Of a stretch of 64,000 nt of DNA, positions 12,628-23,615 are shown piece by piece (within the stretch, counting starts at the first letter, position 1; the number at the start of each line of letters is the position of its first letter). The translations under genes and the position numbers were made by a program. Below the pieces are notes generated by a model. The model saw only the letters and a program-made list of their open reading frames with translations, was not told the DNA's origin and did no database searches. The stretch is taken from assembly GCA_014529385.2 (NCBI GenBank), contig CM043942.1:48032244-48096243 (forward strand), given 5' to 3'. The DNA is from Adiantum capillus-veneris. Lineage: Eukaryota; Streptophyta; Polypodiopsida; Polypodiales; Pteridaceae.

Positions 12628-12820
12628 CCAATGCTGAAAATGTCAATTGAAACTACCTTCTGGTGTGCTACTCAAATTGAGATTCTAAGAGCATAAATGG
12701 CTTTGAAAGGGGGGTTAAAACCTTAGGATGCTTGTTGGGCCAGCATGACGAAGAAGCTACAGCAATAATCAAAACCAAAATCTGACCTAAAATTGCATGC
12801 ATGTGGACATGAATTCCAGC

Positions 12821-12839
12821 TCTCTCTCTCTCTCTCTCA

Positions 12840-12874
<35 letters not shown>
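12821..12874. repeat. Compound (CT)n-(CA)n microsatellite
   Basis: A CT run passes directly into a CA run. The frame across it is low complexity and not a gene. Confidence 0.95.
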
Positions 12875-12876
<2 letters not shown>

Positions 12877-13329
12877 ACTCTGAGATTTCTATCTATTCCT
12901 ACACAAAAACTCTCTACACAAAATTATTGTACTCCAAGCTTTACTTCACTTGCTACACAACGTACTGTCGGCTGTCAATTTGCTCTAGATAGACCTTAAT
13001 CCCAATTAGCTATGATTGAACCTTACCCACTCCAAGAGGATTTTCACGCATTTGAAAGCGAGGAAGACCAAATCTCTGATACCAATCGTGAGTGCATGTA
13101 CGGTGCATGCAAAGTGCAAGTGCGGGTAAGGAAGGAGATGATTGCACATAGTGTTGATGCAGCTAAGTGTGAGAATTAACCCCTCACCTCGTCTTATTGA
13201 TCTATATTACCAAAATTTTAGATAAGGTTAGCACAGTTACATTGACTGATGGCCGGCTAGTTTGCATGAACATCAACACGAGATAAGGAGGGGGGTCGGC
13301 TCAACCTTGGGGGGCTGCGTCTGTGCTGT

Positions 13330-14041
13330 GGGTCATGGTCTCAAGCGTGGAGAGGCCCTCGCTAGGTGGCCCATCTGCCTACAGATGAAACACTCGTTCG
13401 GGAGGCCCGAATACTCCACTCTCTGACTGATCCACTCTCCATCGACTCGAGGAAGGAGGACCTCCTTCAGGAGGGTGTGAGTGTCCCAAACTAGAACCCG
13501 AACAGTGGGCAAACCCACGGCCTTGGCCATAACTGAAGCAGAAGTGGGAGCGGGTTCCAAAACTGACCCAAACATGGAGCCAATCCTGGTCAATAAAGGT
13601 AGGTATTCCCGCCTCAGTCCAGGAAAGCAAACTAAGATGGGAATGTCTGCCTCCTCCTCAAGAACATCTGTCGTCGGGTCAAGGCCATGACGCCACTATC
13701 GAAAAAATGCTCGAGCCGCTCGAATGCTGAGCGGGCTCATCGAGACCACTTTGGCCGCCATCTCTGGAGACAATTTGATAATATCCTCTCCCGAGTAGCT
13801 GTACATCAGTGATCTTGACCACTTCGGTGAGGAGTCCGGCCTGAAGTAGGTCCCTCACCTCGCCTCTGCTGGGTCGAGTGCCAACAACCCTGGAAATGAC
13901 TGAGGTGGCTTGGAGCCGTTCCACCTCGGCCAATAAGCTCACTTGCTCTTCTAGCGAAAGAGCAAGTCAAAGGGTCGACTCCGCGGTGTCGGACGAGGGG
14001 GCTGTTGTAGAGTCCCTCTGAGGTGAAGCTAAAGTCGTCAT
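13330..14041 (-). pseudogene. LINE ORF1 (DUF4283/zinc-knuckle) remnant
   Basis: Plant LINE ORF1 proteins bind element RNA and carry a DUF4283 domain followed by a CX2CX4HX4C knuckle. The likely start is at 14041 (MTTLASPQ), with one stop soon after. The frame then gives the DUF4283-like block GRGYYQIVSRDG (about 13790). A frame change near 13680 leads to VGLPTVRVLVWDTH, the region before the knuckle, and ECFICRQMGHLARAS at about 13400-13360. The last knuckle Cys is replaced by Ser. The protein ends abruptly. The ORF2 at 18300-21170 lies on the wrong side to be its partner, so this belongs to a different insertion. Confidence 0.7.
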
Positions 14042-14119
14042 TCTATGTCTGATGCTGAAAAGAAAAGGGGCGGGCAAAGTCAAAGAAGAGAAAGCAGCGC
14101 GCACGAGAGAGGCTCAGTC

Positions 14120-14142
14120 CACCGCAGCGTACCACCAGCAAA

Positions 14143-14187
<45 letters not shown>

Positions 14188-14233
14188 GCTGCAGCGTGAA
14201 CTCAGCGTACCAGCAAGAGGGGGGGGGGGGGGG
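14120..14233. repeat. Poly-G tracts with duplicated flanks
   Basis: A run of 44 G (14143-14186) and a second of about 15 G (14219-14233). Each is preceded by a copy of CAGCGTACCA...GCAA, so the segment including the G run was duplicated. Gly-rich frames across it are artefacts. Confidence 0.9.
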
Positions 14234-14269
14234 AGTGTCTACACAAACGTTTGAATACAGCTTATGATA

Positions 14270-14720
14270 ATAAGCATGCATGTATTTCTATACACTAATG
14301 CATAGTTTCATATATAGATATACATATCTGCATTTGGTATACGCAAATCTTTACAACTATGCTTGTATATGTAATACATGTGTGTATAGATGTGTGTGTA
14401 AATGTACCTGTGCAAACACGTGTGTGAGAAAGAGAAAATATCCACATAAATTTTGCACATACAGACACATATATGCACATATGTGTGCATGCATGAGTAT
14501 GTGTTTGGGTACATAGAAAAATGCATACATCCACACATACACACATATCTACGTATGTATGTGTCTTTTACATATGCGTACACGGATCTACATATGTATG
14601 TGTCTTTTACATACATAACTACGTATGTATGTGTCTTACATATTTGCATCCATGAATTCAAATATAATGGTACATATGTACACAGAGCCATGACCATATA
14701 TGTTTCATTGTGAGCATCCA
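14270..14720. repeat. TATG-rich region with minisatellite
   Basis: Alternating purine-pyrimidine sequence rich in TATG, ACAT and TGTG. At 14547-14645 there are three diverged copies of 'ctacgtatgtatgtgtctt', spaced about 39 and 33 bp. Open frames on both strands are repeat-driven. Confidence 0.7.
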
Positions 14721-16430
14721 AGGGCATATTTTAGGAACCTGTGTTTCACACAAAACACAATTGCAAGTGTGTGTGTGAGAGATCAAAACAAGCCAAATGA
14801 GCAGGGTCACTTATAGATTTCTCTCGAGGTAGCCAAATTGTAGGTGAAGGGAGTTGAACAATGCGACCGGTCTTCTCAGCAGCGGAGGGAAGACTAAAGA
14901 GCTTTTGTCAGTGCCTGCAGGGCCTGCTCTCCCCTTTCAAGACACTCCCGTGTTATCTCCTCCATGTCACAAAAGGTGAATCAGGTGATGGTGCGAAAGA
15001 CATAAATGTGGATGTGCAAACAGACGGGGAAGAGAGCCCACTTGGAATGGGAGGAAGTGATATTAGCATTTCGTGCATCTGCTACGAGCAAATTACCCAG
15101 GTCCACGAAAACTTCGTGTAGCTCCTCCATTCAAATGGTCTGCTTGAGAACTTCGAAAAACCATAAACCTAAGGCAGCATGGTGACAGTGGCCAATGTCT
15201 GCCAAAAACCGGGCCACATACTTGCTCACACCAAACCTATCGGTCATACTGGTTCTTTTTCCGATGGGATGCATCAACAGGGATTACAATCCCGTCGTCG
15301 ATCCCTTGACTTCCTCAGTGTCACTTATGGACGAGGAAGTGCAGGCACAAAAGCAGGGGCGACTGAGGACGTCGAATGCTGGAAAGTAAACGAGGACAAA
15401 GGGGGGAGTAAACAAGAGCTTACTTTATAATGGTATTAGTTGGCAGATGTTTCAACAAACCACACACCCCTGCATGGTTAGCTCGCCAAACAAGCATTTT
15501 CACATGAAGAGGATTTTGACTATTGCAAGACATCTAGTGCATGCTGTATAAGTGCACGAAATTATTTTTGTTGAAAAATATGTGATGTTAATGACAAACC
15601 TTGAAATTGTTTACAAGAAGACTTGAAATCTAGTAACTCTTGTTTGAGCATCAAAATCAAAATTCAAGCTCAAATTTCATATTTGAATCCTCATACATAC
15701 ACACCACAACTGAGCTAGAGGAAGTTTTCGAGGTAAAATGGGATTCAAAGTGTCACATATGTATAGATACATATGTGTGTGTGTCCTTGTATGACTACAT
15801 AACCTATTACCATACACACTAAAAGATCATAAACCAACACACCAACTTTCACAATCATATGCGTATAATACACCTCCGTATAATGCCCTCAAAGTGTTCA
15901 GCAAACAGTACATAGTCCGGCATGGTTAAAAACAACAAGAACTAAACACATAATTAAAATAAACAGCCTTTGTTATCAGGCATTGAGAAACTATATCCTA
16001 GAGAGCAGACAGCAGCCTGCAAGTAAGTCCCTACACGCACAGAGTCCCATATAACCATCCAGGTATATAGCTTCAAGCACTCGGACAATAAACAGCTCAT
16101 TGGATTAACAGTAAACACCTGCAACCAGGCTTTTACATTTTGTATCCTCTCTACACAACCTGCAAAATGTACCCTGAGGACTACCTGTCCTCAACATAAA
16201 TCATTACGCATCACTGAACATCATCAGAACCAAAAAAAGTTCTCATCACTCTACAGCGAGCCCATAGTCTCATGTACAGTATCATACGTACCATGACCAC
16301 ATTCAAACAGATCTACATACTAGCAAAAATCGCTGCATCCCAGATAAACAACGTTGTAGGCCATAAATAACTCAGAAGCTCCAGACAAACAGCACCCCAC
16401 ATCTGAACTCTTCAGCACGACCTATCCGAT
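14721..16430. other. No gene recognised
   Basis: Plus-strand frames at 14861-15121 and 15179-15430 have balanced composition but show no family motif. 15440-16430 may hold downstream introns or 3' sequence of the minus-strand gene at 16461-17027, but no further exon could be picked out. Confidence 0.4.
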
Positions 16431-16460
16431 CAATATATGTAAAATGAATACAGGCAACAT

Positions 16461-17027
16461 TCAAACAATAAACAAATAAAAGCAACAAGAGTAGCAGGTG
16501 TACCTGGTAGACGGGTCTTCTTCAATGTCAAACTTCGCCGCCTTTCCAATACAGAGAAATATTTGGACCTGTTCACTCGACATAGGCCCTCTATGAAAAT
16601 AAATTCTCCCATTGGCGGCCTGCAGTTCAGCCAATTCTTTACCTGCGTGCACGTGCTGCGAAAGAATGTTGTATATGGCATGACAGTGCGCTGCTTGCTT
16701 CCGCACATCTTGCGGTGGAATATTGGTGTGCTTCTCTAAGCAAGCAGCGCACTGCCATACTATATACAACCTCCTCCTTCTGTTTCCAGGCCTCCTTCTC
16801 TAAACAGAACACGTCCATGAGGCCTTGAAAAAGTTCCTTCTCGGAACTTGTGACATGCGGCTCCAAGGCCGCGAGCAGCTGACTGGATGATCGCGGATGC
16901 AATTGATCACCGAGCTCCTGCTTGTGGCAGAAGCCTCTTGAAGGATGCAGCAGGGCCCCCAGGCGGCGGATAACCTTGCGAGACGCCATTCTCCTGCAGA
17001 AAAACTGGCTCAAATCCTAATCCCTAA
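16461..17027 (-). CDS. Unrecognised gene start, duplicate 1 (possible organelle-targeted protein)
   Basis: The start MASRKVIRRLGAL is at 16989, preceded in frame by a short MSQFFCRR extension. The first roughly 25 residues are basic with few acidic residues, resembling a mitochondrial presequence (inference). The body matches duplicate 2 to about residue 70 (KEAWKQKEE) and then runs into an inverted-repeat hairpin (16668-16770) instead of the Gln/Glu/Lys coiled coil. A second coding-looking stretch, GKELAELQAANGRIYFHRG, at about 16640-16504 ends at a plausible splice donor, CAG|GTACAC (intron from 16503 downward). No family was recognised. It could be the real gene with a hairpin insertion, or a broken copy. 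Confidence 0.4.
16668..16770 (-). other. Perfect-length inverted repeat, candidate hairpin RNA or foldback
   Basis: Arms of 33 bases (16668-16700 and 16738-16770) are complementary at 30 of 33 positions, with a 37-base loop. As minus-strand RNA, two of the three mismatches become G-U pairs. The loop starts with a smaller stem CCGCA/TGCGG (16701-16705/16711-16715). It sits exactly where the two duplicated gene copies stop matching. I do not recognise a known microRNA in either arm. Confidence 0.6.
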
Positions 17028-17510
17028 ATATGAGAATGAGAGACCAAACTGCCTCGGTACAAAATAAAAAGGGAACAACCCACGTGTATTGTTCAAACCC
17101 TTGGATCTAAGGAGGTCTACCTCCAAATATGCGATCAGCTTGTTCTGATACTCAATGGCCTCCTTTTGATATTCAATTTCTTTCTGTTTCTGTTTCCAGA
17201 CCTCCTTCTCTAAACAGGACACGTCCATGAGGCCTTGAAAAAGTTCCTTCCCGGAACTTGTGACATGCGGCTCCAAGGCCGCGAGCAGCTGACTGGATGA
17301 TCGCGGATGCAATTGATCACCGAGCTCCTGCTTGTGGCAGAAGCCTCTTGAAGGATGCAGCAGGGCCCCCAGGCGGCGGATAACCTTGCGAGACGCCATT
17401 CTCCTGCAGAAAAACCGGCTCAAACCCTAATCCCTAAACTCGCTCTATCTCTATGAGAGTGAGAATATGTCCTCAAGAGACCACCAAACTGTCTCGGTAC
17501 AAAAAAAAAA
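16780..17510. repeat. Tandem duplication, 410-bp period
   Basis: 16780-17085 and 17190-17510 are near-identical, including the first exon of the gene and its upstream sequence up to 'ctcggtacaaaa'. The upstream flank of duplicate 2 has an extra roughly 25 bases ('tcgctctatctctatgagagtg'). Confidence 0.85.
17010..17423 (-). CDS. Unrecognised gene start, duplicate 2
   Basis: The MASRK start is at 17399. It has the same N-terminal region as duplicate 1, 410 bp away, with a few substitutions. Here residue 70 onward continues as a coiled-coil-like stretch (KEIEYQKEAIEYQNKLIAYL), then DLLRSKG. A GT donor at 17098-17097 is possible there; beyond it the frame looks non-coding. No second exon lies before duplicate 1, so this copy is probably a promoter-plus-first-exon duplicate, or duplicate 1 was inserted into its first intron. 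Function unknown. Confidence 0.4.
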   Translation of the reverse strand: MSRFFCRRMASRKVIRRLGALLHPSRGFCHKQELGDQLHPRSSSQLLAALEPHVTSSGKELFQGLMDVSCLEKEVWKQKQKEIEYQKEAIEYQNKLIAYLEVDLLRSKGLNNTRGLFPFYFVPRQFGLSFSYLGIRI

Positions 17511-17512
17511 AG

Positions 17513-17985
17513 GGGAAATTACCAAAATACCCATATAATTTTTGGAAATTCCCAATATACCCCTCAAATTTCAAAAATTCCCAAAATACCCTTGTATCTA
17601 TTTTTGTTGTATCTTCAAGATTTTTTAATCTTTATTCTTGTTTGACAATTGAGATCGGTTTTTGAGTGCTTAGCATGTAATTTTTTGCAAATCACCTCCC
17701 AAAAAAAAGGTAATTATGTCTAAAAATATTGAAGAAATTCATCTCCAAAGCCTACATAACCAACTCAATTAGCATCTCGTATGGTAGACAATCACTCTTC
17801 TTATGAAAAGCTACAAATTTTTTGTTTTTGAAGAAATTTACTCTCACAATCAGGGGAATTTTGGAAAATTTGAAGGGCATTATGGAAATTTATGACAAAT
17901 TATGGGGGTACTTCGGGAATTTTTGAAATTTGAGGGGTATTTTGGGAATTTCCACAAATTAGAGGGGTATTTTGGTAATTTTCCC
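17513..17985. mobile_element. MITE with long terminal inverted repeats
   Basis: 473 bp bounded by GGGGAAATTACCAAAATACC and its inverse GGTATTTTGGTAATTTTCCC. The arms (about 17513-17594 and 17905-17985) are about 80 bases long and match with few differences. The middle is AT-rich with no coding sequence. No clear target-site duplication was found, so the superfamily is left open. Confidence 0.75.
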
Positions 17986-18049
17986 AAATAAAAATGAAAT
18001 AAAGAAAAATAAAAGCTAAATAGCTACTATCATGGTTCACAACTGTTTA

Positions 18050-18290
18050 GGGTAGTACAATCCGAGTGTATGAACATCAATGTTCGAGGATATCCGGCAT
18101 TGGGCTCTATTATCCGAGGATGTCCAGCATCGGGCGCTGTCCGAGGATGTATTGCATCAGTCACTATAGAATATTGTCAATGTCCGCCATGGTAAGTACT
18201 TGTACTATCGAGCTAAAGTGATCCGTATCATCGACTGTAATCTCTGTCAATGTTGTGAAGTACCCCCAATTGTGGGCGTCTGGATCTCCC
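18050..18290. repeat. Short diverged repeats at the LINE 3' end
   Basis: Three copies of a roughly 33-bp unit containing '(t)ccgaggat(a/g)tcc(a/g)gcat(t/c)ggg' at about 18085-18155. They are placed just beyond the 3' end of the minus-strand LINE ORF2 and so are likely part of its 3' tail. Confidence 0.5.
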
Positions 18291-18299
18291 TAGCTCAGT

Positions 18300-21170
18300 A
18301 GCCTCTAGGCTCTGTTGTGTGGTCTGCCCCTCTGTCTTCCAGTAGGTGGTCTAAAGAAGTTTGTAATCTACCTTGAGATTGTCTCTCTCCTGATCTCCAA
18401 AGCAGCAAAGTCAATGAAATCGCCCCTGTATCTCATGATATACCAGACAGTGACATATGTAATGTAGCTTTGTCTCAAGCTCCAAATGGCATAGCTGTCA
18501 TATCCAATCCTCTGTAGATATCCCCCTAAACCCGCGAGTCTCGACCTCAAGTTGATGTGAAGAGGTGCGTAGCTGACCAATAGCGCACCGTATCCCCTGA
18601 GATAAATGTGTTTCCATGTAACTAGGTCTAGTCACAAACCCGTCCTCCGTCAGATGGAGAATATTCTCTCTACAGAAAGCCATCTTCATGCCCACTCTCG
18701 TGTCGGCTGAATCCAAGTCCTCATGGCATCGAGCTGAGATAGGTCATCCTGATGGACGAATGAGTCTGGCAATCTTTCTCCTCGTAATAGACATAGAGGG
18801 TGCGCCATCCAAAGAGTACTAGGCAATCTATCCATATTGAAACCGTGCAACTGAAACCATGATGTTATCTTTCCATACCAACGAGTAGTATCCCCCTACA
18901 ATGCTAGCTGTCAGGAAGACTCAAAAGCTAAACGAGCATATATGTGTCTGGGGAGGTCCCATAAATTGTTCAAAAAAGAAACTGATATGGTGAGTGCCTC
19001 GACCACAAGTGAAGATGCAGCCAGCCCTGCTCTGATAATCTCATGTGGTACTAAAGCCTTAACTCTTATCATCCAAGAGATCATAGAAACCAAAGGCCTC
19101 TCCATACATCTCCACCCATCAGTGCTACCAGATCTGCTATGGTGGTCCATTGAATGTCCCCATATCTGGGCTCCATAAAGCATAACTAATGCCACTAAAG
19201 TATCAAAGAGCTATAGCTTTGTTTGAGGTTCTTGGGAGGAAACCTTCGAACACATCCTCTCTAATCTGCCTAGGGTAGCATATGCTCTGGTCAATCTCGT
19301 CTCAACTGCTCTCCTCGATGAAAACACTGGACAACGAAGGCTATCCCAAGGTAAGTGTATGCATCTGTATACTTCACTGACTCCTGGCCATAAGAAAATG
19401 TGGGTGTTGATCTCCTAACCCACTGCGGTGTGGTATTAAATACCATAACCTTGGTTTTGCCAAGGTTGATAAACAATACATGATCATGGGCAAACGCATG
19501 TAAAGCATCTGACATTGCAACCCCTCTAGGAGATCAGAAATTGGCACAATATCATCAACATATAACAACAATGGAATCCACGTCCCAACCAATTGCGCTC
19601 CTTTGTCACCTCCCTCTCGGTGTAATCAGAAGCCTCATCCACATACATGCCAAAGAGCGTCAGGGATAGCGGGCATCCCTGCTTCACCCCAATAGTGGAG
19701 TGAACTACATCAAATGACCCCTCTTGAGTGTGAACCTATCCTCTCACCGACTTGTAAAGTGCCATAATCCCCCAAATCAACTCTGTGGGTATCCCCATCA
19801 ACCTGTCTCAGGGAATTGTGTCAAATGCTTTGGAAAAATCCACAAAGCTACAATAAATCCTCCTCCCATGTGATCTACCCTCCTCAATAATAGCTCTACG
19901 CATCATAATGTGATCAAGAGTAGAAAACTCGGTTGTCCCATTGGTCACATGTCGGCTCTCTCTAATGATCTACTCAATTGTTGCTCAATAATGGATGCGT
20001 ACAATCGTACCAGTAATGTTTACCCAATCATAATAGTACAATAGTTCCCAGGCTCCATAGGGCCCCTTGCCTTGAAGATAGGCACCATAATAGACAAGCT
20101 CCAAGTATCAGGCAACCCCTCACAATCAATGCTAGAAGCTCTACAAACATATCCCTAGCATGTATAAAATTCTTTGCTACTAAGCCCTCATGAAAATAGG
20201 CTCTCCCAGTCCTCATCCTATCGATGGCTTTCCGTACCATCTCAACATCGGTAACGAAAACACAAGCCTGTGGGAATGCCTCTACAGGATATGGAAGTGG
20301 TTGTTGCTAAGGCATCGTGCCTAAAGATGTAGCATAATGACACCAAGTCTTTGTAGAAGTGATGGTAGCTGGAGGAGGTGAATGTTCGTGGAAGAGTCAC
20401 CATGCCTCACCTGAGTCTTGACTCAAAAACAGTTGTGGTAAAGCTAGTGCTCTAACTAAATCAAGAAAACTCACTTCTTCCGTTGCACTAAATGTTGGAA
20501 GGCAATCCGTGACTATAGATAAGTGATAATTCCTGAAAGTACCTCTCTCTGAAGCCGCGGGCTCTTATGTCTTTGCACCCCTCATCATACCAGTTGGTAT
20601 GGGGCATACTCCCAAAAGGTCATCTCAACGTGCAGGTACGCCTCTCACCCCGTGCATCTCGCAAAGTCTTTGTCAATATGCAAGTAAGCTGATCTACAGA
20701 GCGTCCTAGATCCTCTTCTGCATGGATGTATGTAGATTTCATTAATGTAGACAGAATCAGTCTCTAAAAATGCAACTCGTGGTCATTGGGCAATAGTGAA
20801 CTCAGAGGAACTAGTCAATGTCAAGAGAGCATGATCCATTGCCGTACCAATCGGCCTAGGTTCGGACCTAGGTCCAATTGTAAAATCGTGGATGCAAGGG
20901 ATAAAGCTCGGTTGTGAGCCATGATATAATCCATTGTGCTCGCTCCATGTAGATTGTCGCCAAGAAAAATGCCGGTCTTCTTTAAAGTGGCTTGCTTCCT
21001 CAAGAACTTCTTTGCCTCAATGGAGGGGAAGTGCAATATTAAGGCTCTCTCTTTCGATGTTTCTCCGTTTCCTCCACTTTTCTTTCCGACTCTCCACACT
21101 TTTGTGTACAAGCTCAATAAATCTCCATCAATGTCATGGGCTCCTTTACTTCCTCTTCAACATTATCCCG
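18300..21170 (-). pseudogene. LINE ORF2 (reverse transcriptase), decayed
   Basis: Non-LTR retrotransposon polymerase read from about 21170 down to 18300. The pieces in order are LHFPSIEAKKFLRKQATLKK and GIFLGDN (21060-20960), a WYDE-like linker (about 20600), the RT core with FVDFSKAFDTIP (about 19850), GVKQGCPLS (about 19680), the YVDD active-site box in LLLYVDDIVPIS (about 19560), and a C-terminal region with LYGAQIWGHSMDHHS (about 19170) and WDLPRHIYARLAF (about 18950). The frame is interrupted by many stops and shifts. No endonuclease was recognised upstream, where copia D begins. Confidence 0.85.
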
Positions 21171-21179
21171 GTCTTTAAG

Positions 21180-21382
21180 GCATGTGACCCTCACATGCAT
21201 GGCACGTGTATGTCTTCGTTGCTCGGAGTGAAGAAGAAGACGAGACTCAAATGTAGTGGACTCACTCACAATAGTGAGTTAGGGGTTGAGTCCTTATTGT
21301 TTCTTATAGTATGAATGGTTGGTGTTAGCGTCTAGTTGACGGCTTACTTAGGGCTAGCACATTAAGCTTTACCACCCCAACA
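21180..21382 (-). repeat. 3' LTR of copia element D (approximate left end)
   Basis: On the minus strand an LTR-like start TGTTGGGG at 21382 follows a polypurine tract, TTAAGTGGGAGGT (21383-21395), a classic copia arrangement. The other LTR end could not be fixed; it must lie right of the LINE coding sequence. The 5' LTR of D was not found. Confidence 0.55.
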
Positions 21383-21591
21383 ACCTCCCACTTAAAGGCC
21401 AATGTGCCTTTAAGTATGGGGTATAAAATATATATGTATGTACAATCATGTTAGAGTAGCCTATCTAGCTCACGCCCATAAGTAGCTAGACCTTTGGTGA
21501 GAAGATCTACAGGGTTATCATCTATGTGCATCTTCACAAGCTCCATATGCTTGTCCTCAAGCACATCTTGAATGAAGTGGTACTTTACATC
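21383..21591 (-). pseudogene. Copia element D: RNase H C-terminus (left part of split gene)
   Basis: The minus-strand frame gives VKYHFIQDVLEDKHMEL followed by DNPVDLLTKGLA, the typical end of a Ty1/copia polyprotein. It stops at 21591 because element A1 inserted here. The matching upstream piece resumes at 38647, reading KHTNV across the join when one copy of the target duplication is removed. Confidence 0.85.
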
Positions 21592-23197
21592 TTTCATAAA
21601 ATCTAATATCTACCTATTCCAAAAAGACTTTCTCATAATGAACTGATCATTTAATATGGGAGAGATAAATGGAAACAAGAGGTAGAATATAGACATGTGC
21701 TTATAGATCTATCTCAACAAGGGGCCAATGGTAAAGGGGCTCAAATGAGAGATGGTCTGTCAAAGAGCAAGGCTACCAATGGAGCTTAGAAGACCTTAGG
21801 GTTAGCTTCATTAAAGACCTCCAAAGGTTAGTGATAAAAGTCCTTGACCTAAGTTAGGGCTGAGCTTGAGGTGGGAATCCAGCCCAAGCTTGAGATGCTT
21901 GTCTTGTTTGAGGTGCTTGATTAAGGTGCTTGAGGTGCTTGTCCTGCTTGAGGTGCTTGATTAAGGTGCTTGAGGTGCTTGACCTGCTGCATGACTAAGG
22001 TGCTTGAGGTGCTTGGACATGCTTGCTTGAGATGCTTGTGGGAACACCCCTAGTCCAAGTGCTTAGTCATGCTTGGTGACTAAGGTGCTTGATCAAAGCA
22101 AGTCAAAAAAATCCCTACAAGAGGGGGGTCGAGCCCTTTTCCTAGGGGGTAGAGAGAGAACCCACACTCACACACTCAAGGTGAGCCCAAGCCTAGAGAG
22201 GTAGCAAGGACACATGTCAAGATCCTACCCATGTTACCTTCATGAGGTGCTTGAATCCTATTGGTCAGGCTTAAAAGGGGTCCAATGATAAATTACCACA
22301 TTTATTTAATTTCTTTTGCATTTATCAAGTCCTTTCTCTCAAAGTGGAAAGGGGGACACTTGTCCCAAGACTACCCTTGTTGCTTGATATGCACTAAGGC
22401 TGTGATTGGCCAGGCTTGAGGAGGTCCAATCAAATGCCTAGGAGTGCTAAAAGAGGGGATCGACCAAGGAAGAATGGGCCTAGCTTGCAAGGTATACTAA
22501 CCCACACACTCTCACATTCACTCTCATTATGTGGTTGGCAAGTGCAAGAGCTCCATCTCCTTCTCTAAGCTCCTTGAGAAGAGTGAGCCTACACTTAACC
22601 TCTCTGGCTATGGAGTGCAAATCCAACCAAGAGACATGCTTCAAAGCTTGAGCTTGCCATCTTCTTCATCTTCATCATTACTAAGCTATTATGCTATGCT
22701 AAAGAAGAGTGATGATAAGTAAGGGAAATAGCTCTTTCTCGTATACTACTTCTTCTTCCTCTTCCCTATCCTCACTCCTTGCTAGCTCTCTCCACCTTCG
22801 AAGGTGTTTGAGGTCTTGGGACTGAGGCTTGGTCCAGTTATGGTTTCTTCAAAGATTATGCTATGCTAGTGGTGCATGAAGCTTTCCATCTTCATAGCAT
22901 CACTTAGGTAAAAAAGAACACAAAGATTGTATTGTACCAAGTCTCCTTTAATGGGAGAATCTATAATACAAATGCCTATTGGAGGGGGGACTGGCTCCAC
23001 ATAAATTCGGTCCTCAATTGTTGTAATGTTCTCTAATTCTCTCTCATGCAAAAGTATTGTTCATGTCTAGTTAGTTAATTGTTATGTTTATGTTGCTACC
23101 ATTAATGAAGTTCACCCATTATGCTCTCAAAGTAATTTCAGCAAATACTTTCTCTTAATTCCTCTACTCTACAAGTTATTAGGCCATTTCTATTACA
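21592..23197 (+). repeat. 5' LTR of A1
   Basis: 1606 bp. It begins TTTCATAAAATC, a TG-to-TT change at the terminal dinucleotide relative to TGTCATAAAATC in the other copies, and ends ATTACA. It contains the GAGGTGCTTG minisatellite at about 21880-22040. Confidence 0.9.
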
Positions 23198-23210
23198 TTG
23201 GTATCAGAGC
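23198..23210 (+). other. Primer-binding site of A1
   Basis: TTGGTATCAGAGC directly after the LTR, complementary to the 3' end of initiator tRNA-Met. A non-coding leader follows to the gag start at 23616. Confidence 0.92.
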
Positions 23211-23615
23211 ATTTGGTTTCTCTTTTCTCGCTTAAGAAGAGATGTCCTTAAGTAGCCTATAAATGGTTGGTTTTGTTAATTATATTAGGGTAAGTGGGAA
23301 TGGGATCTAGTAACGGTTTTGTTGCAGCCCACTATGTGGGGTATGGTGCACACCTCGGGAGCTTTGGTCTTAATAATGGAGTCTCTTTAGACTTGCCTAC
23401 GGCTTTACCATTATGGAGCCATAAGAAGTCTGAAAGGAGCTATCCCTCGGCAATGCTGCAATATTAGACCCACCCCACTACTCTCTATAATTAACCGAAT
23501 TCGAGCCGTGGGTATAGATACTTAAGAGCCGAAAGTTTCAAAGGCTAAGGGGAGTAGCAACTAAAGTTTTGAATTGCCAAAAAGTACATTAAACAAACAT
23601 ATAAGTTTAATTAAC

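Larger units (their letters stand above)
11701..13329. other. No gene recognised; microsatellites only
   Basis: Contains (GT)n at 12585-12626 and a joined (CT)n-(CA)n tract at 12821-12874. At 13073-13084 a minus-strand TGGTATCAGAGA resembles a primer-binding site, but no convincing LTR flanks it. Confidence 0.5.

Noticed and set aside
13073-13084. TGGTATCAGAGA on the minus strand as a primer-binding site
   Set aside because: No LTR with proper ends is adjacent, and there is no retroelement coding sequence in the right place.
14045-14267. Gly-rich plus-strand frames as glycine-rich proteins
   Set aside because: Produced by poly-G tracts. The flanking sequence is the 5' end of a minus-strand LINE ORF1.
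22531-22722. Open frame MVGKCKSSISFSK... as a gene
   Set aside because: It lies inside the A1 LTR, and the same frame recurs in the 3' LTR (37925-38173), so it is repeat sequence.
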